Positions 55,681-64,000 of a DNA stretch of 64,000 nucleotides are shown piece by piece. The number at the start of each line of letters is the position of its first letter. Positions within the stretch are counted from its first letter, which is position 1. The notes beneath the pieces were generated by a model. That model was not told the origin of the DNA, searched no databases, and worked only from the letters and a program-made list of their open reading frames with translations. Position numbers and translations under genes: made by a program. Source of the stretch: Pontederia crassipes (taxonomy: Eukaryota; Streptophyta; Magnoliopsida; Commelinales; Pontederiaceae); the NCBI GenBank assembly GCA_030549335.1, contig CM060194.1:64756547-64820546 (forward strand), written 5' to 3'.

Positions 55681-57514
55681 TGTAATGCCCAGCCATTTAA
55701 AAAAAAATTAAAAAAAATAGCAAATGAAATAAAAAAACTAACCCATAATTCAATTAGCAAGCCCATTAGTATAATAATATAATTGACCCTATGATTATCC
55801 TATAAAAGAGGCTAATTGCCCTAAAGCTCTTTTTTAGCCACCATTTCTCTCCCTCATTCCTCTCTCTCTATTCAATTTTTGGTTTTAGAATCATCCCCTT
55901 ATTCCTTTTCTCAATTGGATGGCTTTTTAGGTGGAGAACCATAAGGGAATGTGTTATTGGTGATTGAAAAGGCTCAAATTAGGAGCAATCACGAATTAAG
56001 GTGGGTGATACCGAAATCCTTTGTAAAACATGATTAGAAATTGATTTGGAATTAGGGTTCTTCATATGGATAGTGTTCTTGATGGAAGAAAAGTATGGAA
56101 TGGAATGATTAATTGCTTTTCATGTGTTTGATGCATGTTCTATGATTCTTATGATTGTAGGTATGTTTTGTATTAGTCCTGCGTGCTTAGATGGTTAATT
56201 GAATGCCTTGATTGCAATTCTAGATTGAAATTCGTCGTTATTTCTATTCTCTCCGATTTCTATTTTTATACAGACCGGTCGACCGATCCTATATATCGGT
56301 CGACCGGTGATGAAGTTATCGATCGACCGATCCTTGGAGACCGGTCGACCGATCAACCTCCCGAGCCTCGTATCGTTCGGCCGATCGAAGCTCCTTTTTA
56401 GTCTAAGTGTTATCGGTCGACCGATCCAGAGATATCGGTCGATCGGTATGTAGAACTTGTTCACTGTGTTTTTGTAAGGACCGATCGATCGACCGGTCCA
56501 GAGATATCGGTCGACCATTGTCCGAGAAACGATCGACCGACCAGTAAGGACCGGTCGACCGATATTTGTCCAGATTGCATATTGATTTCTGTTTTGATTA
56601 TTGGTTTGACATATATTCTTTCCATACTTGTATTGTGTTACCACTTACTGTTTATGTGATTGAATTCTTGATCTTGTTTGACCTATCAAATGATCCAATC
56701 CTATTATAATATGCAAGTATGGCAAAGTGATAAAGTGATTAAGTGAGAAAGTTATGAGCATATTTATGGGAGTAGTGGTCAGAGCTTAAGCTGAGTGCTC
56801 ATCGGACGGATTGCTCCTTGAGCCATGCCTTGATCCCCCATTGGCCGCACGAAGCCGTATTTGGTCGCTCTGACATAAATCCCCCAAGTTAAAGACACCA
56901 CAAGGCACCTAATGTTAAGTGAAAGTAAGAGCACAAGGAATATTGACAAGTGACATGAACATGTTGAGCAAAGCATGATTATTGATCCAGCATGATCTCT
57001 GAAATCCTTTATGATTACAAGATTGACTCATGATCTCTATCTCTTTTACTCATCGATATCCCAAGTGAATGATCTTATTGCAAGTAATTACTAATTTTAT
57101 CAATTGCTAATTATTATTATGCATTGTACACTTATGGATCCCAACTAAGTTGTATAGATTACGGGAGGACCTCCTCCCCTGTGTTGATTTCCACAGGGCC
57201 AGGTCAGTGATGGTGTCAAGATCGTGTGCCACGACCAGCGATACTAAAGCACATGAACCAAGAGAGGGTCTAGTTATCTTTATCTTTATTTTTCGTATTT
57301 TGAGCTTGATGTAATTAAGACATTATGAATATTATGGACTTTGTAATATTTTGGGACTTTCACTTTTATGATATTTTTATCTTTCCTTCTTTGCTTTTAT
57401 TATTGGCATGCCATTATTTTTATTTGAGATTTGGTCGAGTTTATGTCAATGTCATAGTGTTTTCATAATGCCTTCGAATAGATCATCGCCACGTGACGAT
57501 TTGGGGGCGTTACA
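55681..57514 (+). repeat. 5' LTR (1,834 bp)
   Basis: Starts TGTAATGCCCAGCC and ends GGGGGCGTTACA, giving TGTAA/TTACA ends. A TATA box (CTATAAAAG, about 55800-55808) marks the promoter. The cluster of GGTCGACC palindromes lies inside (56272-56563). Compared with the 3' LTR there are scattered substitutions (several percent by eye) and an indel of about 70 bp near 55865, so the insertion is not recent. Confidence 0.92.
56272..56563. repeat. Cluster of GGTCGACC palindromes in the 5' LTR
   Basis: About a dozen copies of a GGTCGACC-centred word, six of them exact (near 56277, 56297, 56343, 56415, 56509, 56552) and the others GATCGACC or GGTCGATC. They are often preceded by AGAGATAT or followed by GATCC. 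Spacing is irregular (20-70 bp). They lie downstream of the TATA box and so in the transcribed leader. The same cluster occurs in the 3' LTR at 63119-63425. Confidence 0.85.
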
Positions 57515-57518
57515 TTTA

Positions 57519-57530
57519 TGGTATCAGAGC
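57519..57530 (+). other. Primer binding site (initiator tRNA-Met)
   Basis: TGGTATCAGAGC starts four bases after the 5' LTR and is the standard complement to the 3' end of plant initiator tRNA-Met used by many LTR retrotransposons. Confidence 0.9.
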
Positions 57531-57705
57531 CGCAGTTCGGACTCTTTTGACGTCTTATTGTATGGTATGGTATAAGAGGAGTTCATGTGCTATCGCTGAG
57601 CTGTCGCCACACTCTTCACCAAACGAGGACTGTGAGTCAAATTCATGTTAATGATATGGTATTAGTTCTAATGTATTATTTTTTTTTCATGATTAAAGGA
57701 TCAAG

Positions 57706-59010
57706 ATGTCTAGACGCTTAGCGAGAATTCAAGAGCGTGAGGCCGCATTAGCCTATAATGCTTCTGAGGTGCCAGAAGGCCCAGAGGACCCAATTACTGA
57801 GTTCCAGGCTTTAGCCCAGCAAGGTTGAGGATGGGGCTGTGGTCGCACTCTCACTCGTGGCCGAGGACGGGGCCACAGTGCGAAAGCACCGTCGCAGGAC
57901 GAACTCTTTGATGAGACTAATCCACTGGAGGACAGTCAGATCGGAGGCGGACAGCCCACAGTCCGACGTCGCACACGAGGACCCCAACAGGTGATTTCTG
58001 AGGATACTTTAGAGGCATTTTTGAGGCTGAATCCGCGTCAGTTTGAGGGTAAGCCAGATTTCTTCAAGGTTGAACAGTGGATAAACCCTGCACCGAGACT
58101 TTAAGCTGATGAAGTGTGCCGAAGAACGGAAGGTGCTATACACTACTCATCTGATCACCGACTCTGCCATGGGTTGATGGAAGACTACTAGAGCCACCAG
58201 GTTCAGGGGACTAGAGGAAGAAGAGATCTCATGGGAGGATTTTAAGTTGGCCTTTGCAGAGCGATACACTCCTGCTCACGATCGGAAAAGCAAGCATGAG
58301 GACTTTTTAGCGCTCGTCCAAGGGATCATGACAGTGGGGGAGTACCACGCTCAGTTTGTCACACTGGAGCAATATTGCCCTATGCCATTTGAAGAACGCA
58401 TAAGGGCAAACAAGTTCATCAATGGTCTATGACCGGATCTGAAGACTAAAGTTCTGACTGGGGACAGTGATACCTTGAAAAAGACGGTGAGACTAGCCAC
58501 ACGCATGGAAAAGGACCAGGCGAAGCGCAAGGCAAGAGCACCAGTCAGACCAGCAGAGCCACAGCGATTTAGGACCGAAGATCACCGACCATTCAGGAGG
58601 GATGATCATCACGATCGCCGCTACAGGCCTTATCATCAGAGAGAGGCCCATCGCTATGCTCCACCTTCTTATCGTCCAGCACCAGTACAACATCAGGTAT
58701 AATGATTTTAAAATATTAACTAAGAGTATGTCAGCATGAAAATTAACTCACGTCTCATGTAATAGCCTCTGAGGCAGTCGCCACCTCCTCCTCGTCAGCC
58801 TTAGTCACAGACACCAGTAGTACAGCAAAGGCCTCGCTGCCCACATTGCGAACGATATCATGACTGTGAATATCGCAGGATGACTGGTGTGTGCACCCAC
58901 TGTGGACAATTCAGACACTTTGCCCGAAACTGCCCCCAGATTCCTAGGAGGGGGCGAGAGAATCAGGGCGCAGGAGGCGCAAACCCCGTAGTCCAGGGCA
59001 GGGTGCATCA
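57706..59010 (+). pseudogene. gag remnant with zinc knuckle
   Basis: Starts with ATG at 57706 and meets an in-frame TGA at 57826. Later open pieces carry the gag core (58247-58432) and its basic C-terminal part (58475-58702). A CCHC zinc knuckle lies at 58892-58933 with spacing C-x2-C-x4-H-x4-C intact. Stops at 57826, about 58174 and 58431 and at least one frameshift inactivate it. Confidence 0.88.
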
Positions 59011-59545
59011 CATGGAGGCGCATGCGGAGCAGAATGATAATGATGTTATCAGATGTACTCTTCCTATTGCTGGTGTGTCTGTCATTATCTTGTTTGACTT
59101 AGGGGCCACGCACTCGTTTATTTCAGAGTCGTGTGCCCAAGCTCTTAGCTTGTCTCTGCAGCAAATGCCACATGCCATGAGGGTGAGCACCCCCATGGGA
59201 GACTTTCACGCGGCCAGGTACATCCCGAATGTACCTGTCACCGTGGAGAAGAAGAATTTTTCTGTAGATCTCATTATCATTTTAATGACAGACTATGATG
59301 TCATTCTAAGGATGGATTGACTTTTCTTATCATGATGCAGCTCTACACTGCAAACAGAAGAAGATCATCATAGGTGTACAAGGCAAGCCAAATGTAGTCA
59401 TCAGGGGTACTCCGTCGAAGAGCAAGAAGATGATTGTCTCGGCAATGAAGGCTCAAAAGATGATCCAGAAGGGATGCTATGCCTACTTGGCAAGTGTGAT
59501 GAAGACCGATGCACCAGCTGCCACACTGCAATAGATAGATGTGGT
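59011..59545 (+). pseudogene. Retroviral-type aspartic protease remnant
   Basis: The active-site motif normally Asp-Ser-Gly reads Asp-Leu-Gly (59096-59104), followed by the expected Ala-Thr-His-Ser. An in-frame stop follows at about 59318. Both features mean the protease is dead. Confidence 0.82.
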
Positions 59546-60905
59546 GCATGAGTTTCCAGATATTTTCCCTAAAGATACTTCAGGATTGCCATCGAGACGT
59601 GAGGTTGACTTCAATATCGAACTTCTACCTGGCACCGCACCCATCTCCAAAGCACTGTACTGCATGGCACCTGCCGAGATGCAAGAGTTGAAGAAGCAGA
59701 TTCAGGAATTATTAGACAAAGGCTTCATTCGGTCAAGTGTCTCACCGTGGAGAGCACCTGTGTTGTTTGTGAAAAAGAAGGATGGTTCAATGCGCCTTTG
59801 CATTGATTATATGATGCTTAACAAAGTGACGGTGAAGAATAAGTATCCTTTGCCCCGCATCGATGATCTCTTTGATCAGTTGTCCAAGGCATCAGTATTC
59901 TCCAAGATTGATTTCGAAGCGGATATCATCAGTTGAGGGTTGCTGAGGAGGACATACCGAAGATAGCCTTTCAGTCTAGGTATGATCACTATAAGTTTTT
60001 AGTGATGCCGTTTGAACTGACGAACGCTCCTGCAACATTTATTAATATGATGAACATGATCTTTCAAGCCCTACTTGAACCAGTTCGTCATAGTGTTTGT
60101 GAATAACATCCTGATTTATTCGTCCAGTCCAGAACAACATCGGGAGTATCTCAGGATAGTGTTGGAGACTCTGCGCCAACATAAATTATACGGCAAACTC
60201 TCGAAGTATGAGTTTTGGCTGAAGGAGATCATGTTTCTTGGACACATAATATCCAAGAAGGGCATTTCAGTGGACCCTGCAAAAGTGAAAGCAGTGACTA
60301 AATGGGCAAGATCGAAGAATGCGTCGGAGATCCACAGCTTTCTAGGACTTGCAGGTTACTACAGGAGGTTCATTAGAGACTTCTCTAAGATTGCAGCATC
60401 ACTCACAAACCTCACGAAGAAAGCTGAGAGGTTTGTCTGGTCTGATAAGTGTGAGCAGAGCTTTCAGACATTGAAGGATCGTCTGACGTCAGCACCTGTC
60501 CTCACCATCTCGACGGGCAGCGGAGGATATGTAGTTTACAGTGATGCGTGCGGGACAGGCTTAGGGTGTGTACTCATGCAGCATGGTAAAGTGGTGGCTT
60601 ATGCTTCGCGCCAGTTGAAGAAGCACGAGGTGAAGTTGGCTGCTATAGTTTTTGCCTTGAAGATCTGGAGACACTACTTGTATGGGGAGACTTTTGAGAT
60701 CTTCACAGATCATAAGAGTCTCAAATACATCTTTGATCAAAGAGACCTTAACATGAGGCATCGTCGTTGGTTGGAGCTTTTGAAGGATTATGAATTTACT
60801 ATTAATTACCATCCTGGTAAAGCAAATTCAGTGGCAGATGTACTGAGCATGAAATGGGAAGGATCACTCGCTTACATCAGGGTGCGGGAGTACGAAATGT
60901 TATAG
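59546..60905 (+). pseudogene. Reverse transcriptase and RNase H remnant
   Basis: The RT begins in the open piece 59541-59936, which ends in a stop within the palm domain. The next piece starts at 60075. In the catalytic box the two aspartates are replaced by Asn-Asn (codons 60102-60107), which abolishes polymerase activity. The RNase H domain (about 60530-60850) is readable, and the frame stops just after it (about 60903). Confidence 0.9.
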
Positions 60906-62422
60906 AAGTTAAATCAGTGGTGTCCCAGACTTGGAACTAAGGGAGCGATATGGATGATGCATAAGATGAGGCCTAGCATGATTGACAGGATCATAGTCGC
61001 ACAGAAGGAGGATCCGAAGTATCAGAAGGTGATGAGGAGATGTCAACAGGAACCGAAGGACTTCCAAGTATCGGCGGATGGAGGGATATGATATAGGGAC
61101 AGGTTATGGATTCTCACAAGCCACAGATGTCACCATCAGACGGGAGGTAATGGACGAGTGCCATAAGTCCGAGTTTGCTATTTATCCTGGCAGCACGAAG
61201 ATGTACAAAGATGTGCAGCACAGTTATTGGTGGCCGCACATGAAGAGGGAGATAACAGAGTACGCGTCCAGATGTCTAATGTGCCAGCAGATGATGATCG
61301 AGCATCAGAGGCCCTACGAGAAGTTGAAGTCACTAGATGTCCCACAATGAAAGTGAGATAATATCACTATGGATTTTGTATCCAACCTACCCAGGACTAA
61401 GAAGGGTCATGATGCCATATGGGTGATGGTAGATAGATTCACTATGGCAGCGCACTTTATCCCTATTCGGTGGAAGCAGTCGGTATAGAGTCTGTTAGAC
61501 TTGTATGTTAGGGAGGTGATTAGACTACATGGCATTCCAGCATTGATTATTTCAAACCGAGATCCCAGATTCACTATTAGATTCTGAAAAAGCATGCAGG
61601 AGGCATTTAGTACCAGGTTAAATTTCAGCATCGCTTTCCACCCTTAGACCGATGGACAGTCTGAGAGGACTATACAGACACTGAAGGACATGATGCGAGC
61701 TTGTGCACTGGATTGGTAGGGTAGCTGGGATGAGCATATCCATCTGATCGAGTTTGTTAATAATAACAGCTACCATTCCTGTATTGGCATGGCGCCCTTC
61801 GAGGTTTTATATGACCGACCTTGTTGTTCACCCGCTCATTGAGGTGAAGTAGGTGAAGAGAAGATCATGAGCAAGGAAGAGGTGAAGGAGGCTATAGAGT
61901 ATGCTGAGAAAGTAGAGTTGATCAAGTAGAGGATGAAGACAGCTCAGGGCAGACAGAAGAGTTATGCGGATAAGGGCAGACGTGAGCAGATCTTTCAGGC
62001 TGGTGATCATGTTCTGCTGAAGGTGTCTCCTATGAAAGAAGTTATGATGTTCAGTAAGCGAGGGAAGCTCAGCCCTCGATATGTGGAGCCCTTTGAGGTA
62101 CTCGAGTTAGTAGGTGAAGTAGCTTGCAGGCTAGCATTGTCATCTTCTTATGGGCGAGTGCATAATGTGTTTCATGCTCAAAAAGTACAAGCATGATGCT
62201 GCTAATGTCTTACGGATCGAAAAGCCAAATCTAGCTGCGATTTTAATCTTCGCGGAGTATCCGACTCATATAGTTGAACGGAAGGTACAACGCCAAAAGG
62301 ATAAAGATGTGTCCCTAGTCAGGGTGGCATGGCATTATCATCACGGCGATGAGGCCACGTGGGAACTCGAATCAGAGATGCGCCAAGAGTTTTCGCACCT
62401 ATTTGGTAAGACCTCTACTTAG
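60906..62422 (+). pseudogene. Integrase and chromo-like C-terminus remnant
   Basis: The zinc-binding region (61140-61300) retains its two cysteines (Cys-x2-Cys) but the second histidine is Tyr. The catalytic core is broken by several stops (about 61348, 61487, 61647, 61719). The C-terminal parts at 61933-62196 and 62150-62422 are in different frames; the last one resembles the chromo-like tail of chromoviruses (an E-A-T-W-E-L-E type motif) and ends at the TAG near 62420. Confidence 0.85.
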
Positions 62423-62447
62423 TGCAAAATTCGAGGACGGATTTTTT

Positions 62448-62461
62448 TAAGGGGGTAATAA
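62448..62461 (+). other. Polypurine tract before the 3' LTR
   Basis: AAGGGGGTAATAA lies directly before the TGTAATG start of the 3' LTR, where the plus-strand primer is expected. Confidence 0.75.
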
Positions 62462-64000
62462 TGTAATGCACAGCCATTTAAAAATAAATAAATAAAAGAA
62501 ATAGCAAATAAAACTAAAAACCAACCCATAGTCCAATTAGCAAGCCCATTAGTATAATTGGCCCTATGATTACCTTATAAATGGGGCTAATTGCTCTAAA
62601 GCTCTCCTTTAGCTACCATTTCTCTACCTCACTCCTCTCTCTTCCTCCCTAAGACCATCCACTCAGCAAAGAAGAAAGGATACAACAAGGTTCATCTAGT
62701 TTCTCTATTCAATTCTGCACTTCTTTTGATTTTAGAATCATCCCCTTATTCCTTTTTTCAATTGGATGGCTTCCTAGGTGGAGAACCATATGGGAAGGTA
62801 TTATTGGTGATTGGAAAGCCTCAAGCTAGGAGCAATCACGAATTAAGGTAGATGATACCGAAATCCTCTGTATAACATGATTAGAAATTGATTTGGAATT
62901 AGGGTTCTTCATATGGATAGTGTTCTTGATGGAAGAAAAGTATGGAATGGAATGATTGATTGCTTTTCATGTGTTTGATGCATGTTATATGATTCTTATG
63001 ATTGTAGATATGTTCTGTATTAGTCCTGTGTGCTTAGATGGTTAATTGAATGCCTTGATTGCAATTCTAAATTGAAATTCGTCATTATTTCCATTCTGTC
63101 CGGTTTCTATTTTTATACAGACCGGTCGACCGATCCTGTATATCGGTCGACCGGTGATGAAGTTATCGATCGACCGATCCTTAGAGACCGATCGACCGAT
63201 CAATTCCCGAACCTCGTATCGTTCGGACCGATCGGCCGATTGACCGATCGAAGCTCCTTTTTAGTGTAAGTGTTATCGGTCAATCGATCCAGAGATATCG
63301 ATCGACCGGTATGTAGAACTTGTTCACTGTGTTTTTGTAAGGACCAACGGTCGACCGATTCAGAGATATCGGTCGACCGGTGTCTGAGAAACGGTCGACC
63401 GATCAGTAAGGACCGGTCGATCGATATCTGTCCAGATTGCATATTGATTTCTGTTTTGATTATTGGTTTGACCTATATTCTTTCCATGCTTGTATTGTGT
63501 TACTACTTACTGTTTGGCATGTTATGTGATTGAATCTTGATCTTGTTTGACCTGTCCTATGATCCAATCCTATTATGATATGCAAGTATGGCAAAGTGAT
63601 AAAGTGATTAAGTGAGAAAGTTATGAGCATGTTTATGGGAGTGGTGGTAAGAGCTTAAGCTGAGTGCTCATCGGACGGGTCGCTCCCTGAGCCATGGCTT
63701 GATCCCTCATTGACCGCATATTTGGTCGCTCTGGCGTAAATCCCCCAAGTTAAAGGCACCACAAGGCACCTAATGTTAAGTGAAAGTAAGAGCACAAGGA
63801 ATATTGGCAAGTGACATGAACATGTTGAGCAAAGCATGATTATTGATCCAGCATGATCTCTGAAATCCTTTATGATTACAAGATTGACTCATGATCTTTA
63901 TCTCTTTTACCCATCGATATCTCAAGTTAATGATCTTATGCTCTCAAATATGATCTTATTGCAAGTGATTACTAATTCTGTCAATTGCTAATTATTGTTA
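62462..64000 (+). repeat. 3' LTR, first 1,539 bp (cut by window end)
   Basis: Starts TGTAATGCACAGCC and aligns with the 5' LTR to the window edge. It has the TATA region (CCTTATAAATGG, about 62572-62583), an extra segment of about 70 bp (near 62645-62725) absent from the 5' LTR, and the palindrome cluster at 63119-63425. Confidence 0.92.
63119..63425. repeat. Cluster of GGTCGACC palindromes in the 3' LTR
   Basis: Counterpart of the cluster at 56272-56563 with the same order of words. Several sites differ between the two LTRs by single transitions inside the palindrome (GGTCGACC against GGTCAATC, GATCGACC or GGTCGATC), and one extra CGATCGGCCGATTGACCGAT segment is present here. Confidence 0.85.

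Larger units (their letters stand above)
55681..64000 (+). mobile_element. Ty3/Gypsy LTR retrotransposon, decayed, runs off the window
   Basis: Order: 5' LTR, tRNA-Met primer site, gag, protease, reverse transcriptase, RNase H, integrase, chromo-like C-terminus, polypurine tract, 3' LTR. The order RT-RNase H-integrase defines Ty3/Gypsy, and the C-terminal segment after integrase suggests a chromovirus (Tekay/Del-like). All coding parts carry stops or frameshifts and key catalytic residues are changed, so it cannot be autonomous. The 3' LTR is cut by the window end; with LTRs of about 1.8 kb the full element would be about 8.6 kb. Confidence 0.93.

Noticed and set aside
56195..56644. 149-codon minus-strand frame rich in D, R and S
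   Set aside because: Produced by translating the GGTCGACC palindrome cluster in the LTR. The same happens in the 3' LTR in other frames.
56272..63425. CRISPR-like array
   Set aside because: The palindromes are 8-10 bp with irregular spacing, lie inside plant LTRs, and no cas genes are present.

Overview
The window is nuclear DNA from a flowering plant. The genes are split by GT-AG introns, two products are typical of plastids, a ribosomal protein promoter carries a telo-box, and the repeats are plant types: Au SINEs, L1 and RTE LINEs, and a Ty3/Gypsy LTR retrotransposon primed by initiator tRNA-Met. The very GC-rich 5' ends of the two plastid-protein genes lean towards a monocot. I cannot name the species.

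Layout. 1-2697 is a tandem array of a 1,278-bp unit (two apparently identical copies plus the start of a third). It is followed by AT-rich DNA and a (TAA)n microsatellite. 3798-36309 (+) is one complete gene of about 32.5 kb for the ribosome-biogenesis factor RRP5. I traced 40 exons, every junction in phase, giving 1,935 residues. Its introns are full of LINE stubs, SINEs and small foldback elements. 36310-44490 is intergenic and holds an antisense L1-type LINE fragment. 44491-46329 (-) is an intronless gene for the plastid RNA polymerase-associated protein pTAC12/HEMERA. 47194-49260 (-) is a seven-exon gene for ribosomal protein eL8 (L7a), whose first coding exon is only the ATG. 49400-54600 is AT-rich intergenic DNA with a local duplication carrying two SINEs and a candidate tRNA-derived SINE. 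54621-55124 (-) is a small two-helix plastid membrane protein, possibly of the DUF1118/RIQ family. From 55681 to the window end lies a decayed Ty3/Gypsy chromovirus-like element (5' LTR, PBS, gag, pol, PPT, and a 3' LTR cut by the window edge).

How it fits together. RRP5 (early pre-rRNA processing) and eL8 (60S subunit) are both ribosome genes, and both have promoter motifs of the TGGGCY/telo-box kind seen in growth-regulated ribosome genes. pTAC12 and the two-helix protein both act in plastids. The rest is mainly a record of retrotransposition: an L1-type LINE family with a 3'-terminal hairpin left many short stubs, and an RTE LINE whose 3' tail is shared by the Au SINEs may have mobilised them. 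No complete autonomous element and no clearly new system is visible. The most distinctive signals are the hairpin stubs, the 38-45-bp SINE stubs with target-site duplications, the SINE insertion with its empty site nearby, and the GGTCGACC palindrome cluster in the LTRs.
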